From NCBI GenBank assembly GCA_964645915.1, contig CAZYDH010000016.1, positions 1 through 37,551 on the forward strand: a stretch of 37,551 nt of DNA. Reading direction: 5' to 3'. The translations under genes and the position numbers were made by a program. Source of the DNA: JACNKV01 sp964645915. Its GTDB lineage: Bacteria > Fidelibacterota > Marinisomatia > Marinisomatales > JACNKV01. Shown here piece after piece: positions 16,311 to 24,542 of this stretch. The notes beneath the pieces are model-generated. The model was not told the origin of the DNA. It worked only from the letters and a program-made list of their open reading frames with translations, and searched no databases. Numbering within the stretch: position 1 is the stretch's first letter; every line of letters starts with the position of its first letter.

Positions 16311-17495
16311 ATGATTAAAACATTAAAATCTTTTGATTTAAAAAATAAACGAGTGTTAATCCGTGTGGATTACAATGTTCCACTTGATGGAGAGAAAGTC
16401 GTTGATAATTTCCGAATTGTATCATCATTACATACGATACAGATTTGTCTGAAAGCCGGTGCATCCGTCGTATTGATGTCCCATTTAGGACGACCAAAAG
16501 GAGAGAGGAATCCAGATTTGAGTTTAATTCCTATTGGTGAGGAATTAGCTGAGCTTCTTGAAAAACCCATTAAATTTTCTGAGGATTGTGTATCAGAAGA
16601 TGCCATTGATGTTTCATTCGGATTAAAACCAGGCGAGATACATTTGCTGGAAAATCTTCGTTTCCATTCTGAAGAAACATCAAATGATATGGAATTCAGT
16701 TCTAAACTTGCCAAACACGGTGATATCTTTATTAATGATGCATTTGGAACTGCCCATCGTTCTCATGCGTCTAACGTCGGTGTTACTTCCTTTTTTAATC
16801 AAAATGGAATTGGTGTTTTGATGGAAAATGAATTGAAGTACTTACAATCTGCCATCCGTCGTCCAAAGAGACCATTGGTTTTAATCCTCGGAGGGGCGAA
16901 AATAAGTGGAAAATTAGAATTGATCGACACTTTCTTAGATCAAGCAGATTCATTAATCATTGGTGGGGGAATGGCATTTACGTTTTTACATGCCCGTGGA
17001 ACGCAAGTTGGCGGTTCACTGATTGATAAAACGATGATTAATACCGCGAGAGAGATCTTACAACATGCAAGAGCAAAACGGGTAGATATTCATTTTCCCA
17101 CGGATATCGTAATTGCAAAGAATCTGGAGGATGCATCCAACCGATCAGTCGTTTCGATAAATAAGATACCGAAAAGTAAAATGGGCTTGGATATTGGTCC
17201 TGAAACCGTAAAAAAGTTTTCCGAAATCATTCACTCAGCCGGAACCGTAGTCTGGAATGGTCCCATGGGTGTATTTGAGATCCCGGGATTTGAAGAAGGA
17301 TCGGAAGGCGTTGCTACCGCCATGGCAGAAGCTCAAGAGGCAGGAGTTGTTACGATTGTTGGTGGCGGAGATACAACTGCTGCGGTTAAGAAATTAGGAT
17401 TTATCAATGATATGTCACATGTCTCTACGGGAGGTGGAGCATCTTTAGAACTTTTATGCGGAAAAATACTACCCGCATTATCAAGCTTGGAGTAA
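16311..17495 (+). CDS. pgk: Phosphoglycerate kinase
   Basis: A 394-residue glycolytic enzyme that transfers phosphate from 1,3-bisphosphoglycerate to ADP. It shows the N-terminal substrate motif RVLIRVDYNVPLD, SHLGRPKG, the LRFHSEE and AFGTAHRSHAS blocks, GGAKISGKLELI, VWNGPMGVFE and the nucleotide-binding GGGDTTAAV near the C-terminus. Length is normal for a bacterial monofunctional enzyme; it is not fused to TIM, but tpiA follows after six bases. It starts two bases after the comF stop. Confidence 0.97.
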   Translation: MIKTLKSFDLKNKRVLIRVDYNVPLDGEKVVDNFRIVSSLHTIQICLKAGASVVLMSHLGRPKGERNPDLSLIPIGEELAELLEKPIKFSEDCVSEDAIDVSFGLKPGEIHLLENLRFHSEETSNDMEFSSKLAKHGDIFINDAFGTAHRSHASNVGVTSFFNQNGIGVLMENELKYLQSAIRRPKRPLVLILGGAKISGKLELIDTFLDQADSLIIGGGMAFTFLHARGTQVGGSLIDKTMINTAREILQHARAKRVDIHFPTDIVIAKNLEDASNRSVVSINKIPKSKMGLDIGPETVKKFSEIIHSAGTVVWNGPMGVFEIPGFEEGSEGVATAMAEAQEAGVVTIVGGGDTTAAVKKLGFINDMSHVSTGGGASLELLCGKILPALSSLE

Positions 17496-17501
17496 ATAAA
17501 A

Positions 17502-18257
17502 ATGAAAAAACCGATTGTAGCCGGAAACTGGAAAATGTACAAAACGCATACTGAAGGAAAAGATTTCATTCAGAGAGTGCTGAATTTGGGTTTGGATATA
17601 GAAAACACTCACGTTATATTCTGCCCGCCTTTTCCGGCGCTATTTAACATAGTTGAGAATTTGCCATCATCCTATTCTTTAGGTGCACAAAATTGCCACT
17701 GGGAAAAAGAAGGAGCATTTACAGGAGAAGTATCCACAAATATGTTAGCAGATTGTGGTGTGGAGTACGTGATCATTGGGCATTCAGAACGTCGCCATGT
17801 ATTTGGAGAACCCGATGAATGGATCAATCGTAAAGTTCGTTCAGTGATTGAATCTAATTTGATCCCTATTCTTTGCATTGGAGAAACACTGGAAGAAAGA
17901 GAAGATGGTCAAACAAAAGATATTTTAGTCCGTCAACTTACTAATGGGTTAAAAGATGTAGAATCTTTAGAAAAGATTGTACTGGCATACGAACCGGTTT
18001 GGGCAATTGGAACAGGTAAAACTGCCTCTCCCGAACAAGTTGTTGAAGCACATAAATTGGTGAGAGATCATCTAACGAAATTATATTCTCTTGAAGAAGG
18101 AGAAACAGTTTCGATTTTATACGGAGGATCTGTAAAACCGGCAAATGCAACATCGTTGATCAACTCTGAGGGTGTCGACGGGTTTTTAATTGGCGGAGCA
18201 AGTTTAGACGTAGATTCATTTACGTCAATCATGAAACAAGTTGAACAAGAATCATAA
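17502..18257 (+). CDS. tpiA: Triosephosphate isomerase
   Basis: A 251-residue TIM-barrel enzyme interconverting dihydroxyacetone phosphate and glyceraldehyde 3-phosphate. Catalytic residues are visible: Asn9 and Lys11 in GNWKMY, His94 in IIGHSERR and Glu164 in AYEPVWAIGTGK. The phosphate-binding GGSVKPANA and GGASL are also intact. GGAG precedes the ATG inside the end of pgk, and secG follows 10 bases after its stop. Confidence 0.97.
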   Translation: MKKPIVAGNWKMYKTHTEGKDFIQRVLNLGLDIENTHVIFCPPFPALFNIVENLPSSYSLGAQNCHWEKEGAFTGEVSTNMLADCGVEYVIIGHSERRHVFGEPDEWINRKVRSVIESNLIPILCIGETLEEREDGQTKDILVRQLTNGLKDVESLEKIVLAYEPVWAIGTGKTASPEQVVEAHKLVRDHLTKLYSLEEGETVSILYGGSVKPANATSLINSEGVDGFLIGGASLDVDSFTSIMKQVEQES

Positions 18258-18267
18258 GGAATAAAAC

Positions 18268-18615
18268 GTGCAAGGAATTTTTATTGGAATCCATACACTT
18301 GTCAGTATTTTACTAATCATCGTGATCCTGATGCAAGCCAGTCAGGGCGGTGGATTGTCCGGAACTTTTGGAAGTACCGCAACAAGTGCAATTATGGGTG
18401 GACGTGGAGCTGCATCATTTTTAAGTAAGTTGACCGCTTGGTTAGCCGGAGTATTTTTGGTATTAGCTATCTTAATTAGCTTTTTCTCTACACCGTCTAG
18501 TGTAGAACCGGAATCTCTCTTAAAACAGCAGTCTGAAGGACAAGCTGTCACTCCTGGTGAGGATCTTTCTTTACCATTAGATGTAGAACCCTCAGAAGTA
18601 CCCATAGAGAATTAA
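18268..18615 (+). CDS. secG: Preprotein translocase subunit SecG
   Basis: A 115-residue SecG of the SecYEG translocon. It has two hydrophobic spans around the typical SecG core ILMQASQGGGLSGTFG, the ATSAIMGGRGAASFLSKLTAW loop and a FLVLAILISF second span, then an acidic Pro/Ser tail. The start is GTG at 18268, preceded by AAGGAA. It follows tpiA and is followed after seven bases by tRNA-Leu; E. coli likewise has tRNA-Leu(GAG) after secG. Confidence 0.93.
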   Translation: MQGIFIGIHTLVSILLIIVILMQASQGGGLSGTFGSTATSAIMGGRGAASFLSKLTAWLAGVFLVLAILISFFSTPSSVEPESLLKQQSEGQAVTPGEDLSLPLDVEPSEVPIEN

Positions 18616-18622
18616 TCAAATT

Positions 18623-18706
18623 GCCGAAGTGGTGGAATTGGTAGACACGCTATCTTGAGGGGGTAGTGTCCGAGAGGGCGTGCCGGTTCGAGTCCGGCCT
18701 TCGGCA
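18623..18706 (+). tRNA. tRNA-Leu (anticodon GAG)
   Basis: An 84-base tRNA with a long variable arm. The acceptor GCCGAAG (18623-18629) pairs with CTTCGGC (18699-18705), with discriminator A at 18706. The D-arm contains GGAATTGGTAGACAC. The anticodon stem CTATC/GGTAG encloses the loop TTGAGGG, giving anticodon GAG at 18657-18659. The variable arm is GTGTCCGAGAGGGCGT, and the T-arm is GCCGGTTCGAGTCCGGC. The 3' CCA is not encoded (ACAAAA follows), so it must be added by CCA transferase. It lies in line with secG and the TPR gene and is probably cut out of their transcript. Confidence 0.97.
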
Positions 18707-18730
18707 CAAAATTTAAATGAAGGATCTAAC

Positions 18731-20041
18731 ATGAGTAGAATCAGCATAATTCTAAACATCGTTTTTGTCGGATTAATCTGGGGACAATCCTCTGACGCAG
18801 TGTTCGAACAGGGAGTAACTGCGTTTAATTCAGGACAATTTATAGAAGCAGAAGTATTATTCCAGCAGGTTTTAGCTGAGGATGATTCATTTGCCCCGGC
18901 TCATTTTTACCTTGCAAACTTATATTTTCGCTGGGGAAAAATGGAGGAAACACAAAATCATATGTTGAATGCGATTAATGCCGATCCGAAGAATCAGGAA
19001 TATCGTGATGAATTTGATCGATTAAAAGAAATCAACACTCTCATGGGTGACGGAACAAGATTGATGAGTAGTGGTAGGTTTGACGAAGCATTTGATACGT
19101 ATAGAATCGTTTTAGAAAAAGTACCTTTTTATTGTGAAGCTGCTTATAGCATGGGATTGGCAAAATTTCGTACAAAAGATTTTGATGAAGCCGTAAAACA
19201 CTTTCAAAAAGCACTTGAACTTTTTGCTGATCATGAGAATGCCAGAGCGGCTTTAACTAATGTGGCTAAGAAAACATTCAATGAAGGAAACACCGCTTAT
19301 AAACGTGGAAATTTGGAAGAAGCTATCTCTAACTATCAAAAAGTTCTAACAATAGACGATCAATTCTATCAAGCGCTTTATCAGATTGGTGTGATTGAAA
19401 CCAAAATGCAAAATATTACGGGTGCAGTCGAATCCTATGAGAAAGCTTTAGAGATCAACCCTAATTTTTACAAAGGATGGTTTGCCTTAGGAATCGCTCG
19501 AAATAAAAACAATGATAGTGTAGGTGCATTGGAAGCATTTGAAAAAGCTGTTGAAGTTCATCCCGGATACGCTAAAGCATATTCAGAGATCGGAAAGATC
19601 TATGTTGAACAGAAAGAATACGAAAAAGCTGAAGAAGCACTAAAAATTGCAACACAAGTTGACCCAAATTATGCAAAACCTTTCGAATTATTAGGTGTTA
19701 TAAAAAGCGATCAAAATAATTTAGAGGAAGCCGCTCAATATTTTGAATTATCTGTATCACTAAAACCCAAGAATGCAACCGCATGGTATCGTTTAGCTCA
19801 GATATATAATCAATTATCTGATTGTGAAAATGCGATTCGTGCTGCAAGAGAAGCCACAGATAGAAAGAAATCTTTTGGTGGTGGATGGGTTGAATTAGGT
19901 ATTGCCGAATGGTGTGATGGTAAAGGGAATAAGACTGCTGCCCTCAATGCATTCGAAAAGGCCAGAAATGATCGTTCATGGCGGAAAATGGCTGAATACG
20001 AAATTGATAAAGTAAAAAATCCTCAAAAATATATCGACTAG
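18731..20041 (+). CDS. Secreted tetratricopeptide-repeat protein
   Basis: A 436-residue TPR protein with an N-terminal signal peptide (ISIILNIVFVGLIWGQS). Roughly nine to ten TPR units fill the rest; clear ones include AVKHFQKALELFADHENARAAL, AISNYQKVLTIDDQFYQAL, AVESYEKALEINPNFYKGW and ALEAFEKAVEVHPGYAKAY. TPRs bind peptides or scaffold complexes, here presumably in the periplasm; the partner is unknown. I start at the ATG at 18731, which begins the signal peptide and has AAGGA upstream. The longer frame starting at 18680 would begin inside the tRNA and is not real. Confidence 0.88.
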   Translation: MSRISIILNIVFVGLIWGQSSDAVFEQGVTAFNSGQFIEAEVLFQQVLAEDDSFAPAHFYLANLYFRWGKMEETQNHMLNAINADPKNQEYRDEFDRLKEINTLMGDGTRLMSSGRFDEAFDTYRIVLEKVPFYCEAAYSMGLAKFRTKDFDEAVKHFQKALELFADHENARAALTNVAKKTFNEGNTAYKRGNLEEAISNYQKVLTIDDQFYQALYQIGVIETKMQNITGAVESYEKALEINPNFYKGWFALGIARNKNNDSVGALEAFEKAVEVHPGYAKAYSEIGKIYVEQKEYEKAEEALKIATQVDPNYAKPFELLGVIKSDQNNLEEAAQYFELSVSLKPKNATAWYRLAQIYNQLSDCENAIRAAREATDRKKSFGGGWVELGIAEWCDGKGNKTAALNAFEKARNDRSWRKMAEYEIDKVKNPQKYID

Positions 20042-20073
20042 TCTTAATGCGAGAGTAATTCTCGTTCCCTATC

Positions 20074-20757
20074 ATGATTAAAGCTGTTATTTTTGACCTT
20101 GACAATACTCTTTTAGATTTTGTCAAAATGAAGCAATATGCCATTCGAGCATCATTATCTGCAATGGTCGAAGCCGGTTTAGATATAGATGAGGAAGATG
20201 CGTATTCTGAAATATTTAAATTGTATGAAAAAAGTGGTTGGGAAAATCAAACGATCTTCAATGATTTCTTAAAAGAAAAATTCGGTGAAGTAAATAATAA
20301 ATTCTTAGCAGCAGGAATTGTTGCCTATCGAAGAGCCCGAGAAGCAACCCTCCAAGTGTATCCTAACGTTAATAAAACCCTATTTGAATTATTAAAAATA
20401 GGAATAAAACTTGCTGTGGTTTCAGATGCACCAAGTCGTGAAGCATGGATGCGAATTTATTATCTAAACCTACATCACATCTTTGATCATGTGATCACCT
20501 ATGATGATTCTAAAGTGCACAAACCCTCTCCTGTACCTTTTAAAATGGCAATGGATGCGTTAAAAGTTTCATCAGATGAAGTTTTAATGATAGGAGATTG
20601 GCCTGAACGAGATGTTGTCGGAGCGAAGCAATTAGGAATTCGTACTTTATTTGCGCGGTATGGAGATAAATTTGATGTGAAGGAATCCGGAGCTGACTGG
20701 GATATAGATGATATATATGAGATTGTCAATATTGTTAAAGAGTTAAACTGTGGATGA
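20074..20757 (+). CDS. HAD-superfamily (subfamily IA) hydrolase
   Basis: A 227-residue HAD phosphatase-like enzyme. Motif I is FDLDNTLLD with nucleophile Asp8 and acid/base Asp10, motif II is VVSDA, motif III Lys is in KVHKPSP and motif IV is IGDWPERDVVGAKQLG. A helical cap lies between motifs I and II. The text NNKFLAAGIVAYRRAREA and the order of blocks recall the TIGR02253-like group common in archaea. The phosphorylated substrate is unknown. Its stop overlaps the acpS start by 8 bases, so the two are likely coupled. Confidence 0.87.
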   Translation: MIKAVIFDLDNTLLDFVKMKQYAIRASLSAMVEAGLDIDEEDAYSEIFKLYEKSGWENQTIFNDFLKEKFGEVNNKFLAAGIVAYRRAREATLQVYPNVNKTLFELLKIGIKLAVVSDAPSREAWMRIYYLNLHHIFDHVITYDDSKVHKPSPVPFKMAMDALKVSSDEVLMIGDWPERDVVGAKQLGIRTLFARYGDKFDVKESGADWDIDDIYEIVNIVKELNCG

Positions 20758-21124
20758 CATTTTTATTGGAACAGATATCCTGACCGTTTCACGGATGGAG
20801 TCTATTCTGAGTTCTTCACAAAATGACCGTTTTCTCGATCGAATATTTACAAGTAACGAAATAAAGTATTGTCAATCACAGGCGAACCCTGCCCTGCATT
20901 TTGCCGGAAGATTCTCAGCAAAAGAATCGATTAAAAAAGCTGTTTTATCATCCAATATCATTTCACACATATCTTTGAAGGATATTGAGATACTTCGCGA
21001 GAATAATGGTGCACCAACGGTGAATCTATTATTGGAACTTCCTGTTAAATATAAATGTAAAGTCACTATTTCACATTCTGATGAATCAGCTGTAGCTTTT
21101 GCTGTACTGATTATCACATCATGA
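20750..21124 (+). CDS. acpS: Holo-[acyl-carrier-protein] synthase
   Basis: A 124-residue phosphopantetheinyl transferase that loads ACP with the CoA 4'-phosphopantetheine arm. The metal ligands are Asp9 in IGTDIL and Glu59 in FAGRFSAKESIKKA; the C-terminal ISHSDESAVAFAVL also matches the family. The start is GTG at 20750, overlapping the HAD gene. The ATG at 20754 is out of frame, which supports GTG. Its end overlaps nnr by 4 bases (ATGA). AcpS beside the NAD(P)HX repair enzyme is a frequent bacterial arrangement. Confidence 0.94.
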   Translation: MDDIFIGTDILTVSRMESILSSSQNDRFLDRIFTSNEIKYCQSQANPALHFAGRFSAKESIKKAVLSSNIISHISLKDIEILRENNGAPTVNLLLELPVKYKCKVTISHSDESAVAFAVLIITS

Positions 21125-22644
21125 GAGTATTACGTCGTCACCAAGCACAAGAGCTTGATCATATTTCCATGAAAGAAATGGGAATCCCCGGTGTTCAACT
21201 TATGGGGAAAGCCGGAGAAAAAGTTGCCCACACTGTCAAAGAAATATTAGGTCTCGATACTCGAAAAAAAATAGCTATTTGTTGTGGAAAAGGAAATAAT
21301 GGTGGAGACGGATTTGCCGCAGCTTTATATCTTGATCAGTACAACCTTACGATATACAGCTTAATTGAACCCAAAGATATTTTAGGGGATTCAAAACATT
21401 ATTTTGACCTTTGCAAAGAAAAAAATATTACTATTATACATGGATTGGATATTCCTACGGATTCAAAATACGATCTAGTTATAGATGCATTGCTTGGAAC
21501 CGGATTTCACGGAGAAATGCGATCCCCATTTTCTGAATGGTTAAAATGGATAAATGATCAAGAAAGCACAATTGTTTCTGTGGATATTCCCTCCGGGGTG
21601 GATGCAGATACAGGTTCTGCTGCAAAAGAAGCGATCCATGCAGACTTTACAGTCACAATGGGCAATGTAAAGACCGGCCTTGTTTTAAATCCCGGAAGTA
21701 GTCTGACTGGAATAGTTATTCCCGTAGATATTGGCTTCCCTGATATCTATGATCAGTTATCAGGATTAACATGGACTATGTTTACTGAAGACGTTTGCCA
21801 TCAATATTTGAAACCACCCAAAAAGGATACGTATAAACATCAACAGGGAAAAGTATTAATAATAGCCGGATCGAAAGGAATGACAGGAGCCGCATCTCTG
21901 GCAACATACGGAGCGTTACGAGTCGGAGCCGGTTTAACGGTTACTTGCGCACCGGAATCTTTAAACACCATTTATGAATCAAACATACTCGAAGGAATGA
22001 CCTTAGTTTGTCCGGACGAAGGAGAAGGATACTTCTCCGAGAATAATTATGAAGATATGGAATGTATGTTTGATTGGGCAGACGTTTTATTGATAGGACC
22101 CGGTCTTGGAGGGAATCCTTCAACGGTTAGACTCGTTGAAAAAATTGTAACAAATCTTAATATTCCATTAGTGATAGATGCAGATGCTTTAAGAATTATT
22201 GTAGATAACCACACAATCTTAAAGAACATAAATACCGAATTTGTTTTAACTCCTCATTATGGTGAATTTGCTGCTATGCTAGGAAAAGATCAAAAGACGA
22301 TTAAAAAAGAATTTCCCATCTTATTAGAAGACTTTTTATCAAAGTTAAAAGGCGTGATTATTGCAAAGAATGCACCAACTTGTGTCGGTACGAAAAAAAA
22401 TATTGTAATCAATTCAAGTGGAAATCAGGGGTTGGCGACCGCCGGAACAGGTGATGTATTGGCTGGAATGACCGCAGGTTTTATTTCTCAAGGAATTCCA
22501 TCTTTTGTCGCAGCTCAAATTGCTGTATTTATACACGGGAAAGCTGCAGACCAGTTAGTTGGTTGTCAAGGATATCGTGGACAGATTGCTTCTGATCTGC
22601 TAACAGAAATACCCAAAGTAATTCGTCAATATGAAATTGAATAA
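21121..22644 (+). CDS. nnr: Bifunctional NAD(P)H-hydrate epimerase / ADP-dependent dehydratase
   Basis: A 507-residue two-domain repair enzyme. The N-terminal YjeF_N epimerase domain (about 1-215) has KGNNGGDGFAAALYL, DALLGTGFHGE and SVDIPSGVDADTG. The C-terminal kinase-like dehydratase domain (about 230-505) has GKVLIIAGSKGMTGAASLA, LLIGPGLGG, VIDADAL, LTPHYGEFA and ATAGTGDVLAGM. Together they repair hydrated NADH/NADPH using ADP. Length is typical of the fused bacterial form. The gene is coupled at both ends, overlapping acpS by 4 and the next gene by 14 bases. Confidence 0.96.
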   Translation: MRVLRRHQAQELDHISMKEMGIPGVQLMGKAGEKVAHTVKEILGLDTRKKIAICCGKGNNGGDGFAAALYLDQYNLTIYSLIEPKDILGDSKHYFDLCKEKNITIIHGLDIPTDSKYDLVIDALLGTGFHGEMRSPFSEWLKWINDQESTIVSVDIPSGVDADTGSAAKEAIHADFTVTMGNVKTGLVLNPGSSLTGIVIPVDIGFPDIYDQLSGLTWTMFTEDVCHQYLKPPKKDTYKHQQGKVLIIAGSKGMTGAASLATYGALRVGAGLTVTCAPESLNTIYESNILEGMTLVCPDEGEGYFSENNYEDMECMFDWADVLLIGPGLGGNPSTVRLVEKIVTNLNIPLVIDADALRIIVDNHTILKNINTEFVLTPHYGEFAAMLGKDQKTIKKEFPILLEDFLSKLKGVIIAKNAPTCVGTKKNIVINSSGNQGLATAGTGDVLAGMTAGFISQGIPSFVAAQIAVFIHGKAADQLVGCQGYRGQIASDLLTEIPKVIRQYEIE

Positions 22645-22984
22645 TTATCGTAAGTTATTTTTCGGATATATACTTCTTATTCTCGGATTATCTTCGATTC
22701 CAGGCTATTCAATGCCGAACTTAAAAATATTATCTTATGACAAGATCATCCACCTAATTGAATACAGCATTCTTGGTGTCCTATTTACCTATAGTTTTTT
22801 CCCAATCACCGGAAAGAAAATAATCATGATACTATTAGTATCGTCCATTTTTGCTGTTTTTGACGAAACACTACAAGGATTTATACCGGGAAGAAATTCC
22901 AGTCTTTATGATGTTTATGCTGATATATTTGGTGTAATGATCGGCATTCTATATGTTAGAATAAGGGTGTGGAGAAATGCTTAA
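22631..22984 (+). CDS. VanZ-family membrane protein
   Basis: A 117-residue protein with about four membrane spans. The VanZ-like signatures are DKIIHLIEYSILGVLF after the first span and DETLQGFIPGRNSSLYDVYAD before the last. VanZ itself gives low-level teicoplanin resistance by an unclear mechanism; most family members, like this one, have no known function and should not be read as resistance genes. It overlaps both neighbours (nnr by 14 bases, recN by 8). Confidence 0.87.
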   Translation: MKLNNYRKLFFGYILLILGLSSIPGYSMPNLKILSYDKIIHLIEYSILGVLFTYSFFPITGKKIIMILLVSSIFAVFDETLQGFIPGRNSSLYDVYADIFGVMIGILYVRIRVWRNA

Positions 22985-24524
22985 AAAAGCATACATCCGA
23001 GATTTTGCGATCATTGATGAAATGTCGATCGATTTCTCCAATGGATTAACAATCATTACCGGTGAAACCGGAGCTGGGAAATCAATTATTCTGCAAGCAT
23101 TGTCTGTTGTGTTAGGAGAGGGCGGTACAAAGACAATGGTAAAAACCGGAAAAAATCAATCCGTTGTGGAAGCAGAGATCAAGGATAAAACTTATAGAAG
23201 GCTTATCTCATCCTCCGGTAGATTGAAATCATATATTGATGACGAACCGTTAGCCGTAAAAAATTATAAATTAAATACCGTGGGTTTGGTAGATTTCCAT
23301 GGACAACACGAGCAGCAGTTAATTATGAATCCTGATACTCATATCGATTATCTAGATAATTTCTGCGGATTACGCTCTAAAGTAGATGAATTAGGATCAA
23401 TCTATTTTTCATTGAAAGAAGCCAGACAAAATTTAATCGATGTCCAAGATGCAAAAAGTCGACAGGAAGAGAAAAGAGATCTGCTTGAGTTCCAAAAACA
23501 GGAAATTGACTTGGTAAATCTTCAACAAGATGAAGACATAGAATTACGGTCGGAATTTAAAAAAATGAGTCATATTGAGGAATTAGTCACCTCCGTTGAG
23601 CGGATCGTTTATGCTTTGATCGAAAGTGATCAATCTCTCTATAATCAAGCTGCATCTCTATCGGATGAATTAAATCCACTCACAAGATATGACCAAACTT
23701 TACAACCGATATCTGAATCATTATCCTCCATATTATTATCGGTAAAGGATATATCTGAAAATTTATCACAATATCAACAAACTTTAGATTATCAACCAAA
23801 CCAGCTTTCAGAAATTCAAGAGAGACTTAATGCTGTAGAAAAATTACTCCGTAAGTATGGAGGAACAACTGAATCAGTTCTTCTTACTCGAGATCAGATC
23901 GTTGAGGAGTTAGAGTCTTTATCTTCATTGAGCGAAAAAGAACAGTATTTCCAAAAACGTATCTCCGAATTGGAATCTGCATATTCAGACCTTGCATTAT
24001 TGATTCATAACATCAGAAGCAAATCACTGTCGAACTTATCTTCTTTGGTTGAAAAAGAGATGCATTCTCTCAGCATGCCCAATGCAGTTTTTGAAGTAAG
24101 ATTATCTCAAAAAGAAGAGGAAACGTCTTTTATCACTCACAATGGAATAAAAGTTAAGGCATCACCAAAGGGAATAGACTTGGTAGATTTTTATCTGAGT
24201 GCAAATCCGGGTGAGAGACCAAAACCTTTGACAAAGATTGCTTCTGGGGGCGAAATTTCCCGTATTATGTTATCGTTGAAAACCGTTTTTCAAAAACATG
24301 ATCCTATTCAAACGATGGTCTTCGATGAAATTGATACAGGGATTTCAGGTATTGCTGCAGAAAAGGTTGCAGAAAGTCTGATGAAACTATCGAAAGAAAA
24401 ACAAGTGATTTGCATTACGCATCTTCCTCAAATATCTAATATAGCTGATCATCATCTTCATGTTACTAAAATAATACAAAATGGAGAAACAAAAGTCACA
24501 GCTGAGTATTTGAAAACTGACTAA
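22977..24524 (+). CDS. recN: DNA repair protein RecN
   Basis: A 515-residue SMC-like ATPase acting early in double-strand-break repair. Walker A is GETGAGKS (29-36) after the family start LKKAYIRDFAIIDEM. A coiled-coil arm spans about 145-370, with GLVDFHGQHEQQLIM before it. The ABC signature is KIASGGEISRIMLSLK, Walker B is MVFDEIDTGISG and the final block is ICITHLPQISNIADHH. It is slightly shorter than the E. coli protein (about 550), the difference lying in the coiled coil. GGAG precedes the ATG inside the VanZ-like gene. Confidence 0.96.
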   Translation: MLKKAYIRDFAIIDEMSIDFSNGLTIITGETGAGKSIILQALSVVLGEGGTKTMVKTGKNQSVVEAEIKDKTYRRLISSSGRLKSYIDDEPLAVKNYKLNTVGLVDFHGQHEQQLIMNPDTHIDYLDNFCGLRSKVDELGSIYFSLKEARQNLIDVQDAKSRQEEKRDLLEFQKQEIDLVNLQQDEDIELRSEFKKMSHIEELVTSVERIVYALIESDQSLYNQAASLSDELNPLTRYDQTLQPISESLSSILLSVKDISENLSQYQQTLDYQPNQLSEIQERLNAVEKLLRKYGGTTESVLLTRDQIVEELESLSSLSEKEQYFQKRISELESAYSDLALLIHNIRSKSLSNLSSLVEKEMHSLSMPNAVFEVRLSQKEEETSFITHNGIKVKASPKGIDLVDFYLSANPGERPKPLTKIASGGEISRIMLSLKTVFQKHDPIQTMVFDEIDTGISGIAAEKVAESLMKLSKEKQVICITHLPQISNIADHHLHVTKIIQNGETKVTAEYLKTD

Positions 24525-24542
24525 ATACTAAAGGAATTATTA

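Noticed and set aside
20045..20062. Small palindrome CGAGA-GTAAT-TCTCG before the HAD gene
   Set aside because: The stem is 5 bp without a T-run, too weak for a terminator, and nothing links it to regulation.
22631..22984. Reading the VanZ-like gene as a glycopeptide-resistance determinant
   Set aside because: VanZ-family proteins are widespread without resistance, and no van genes are nearby.
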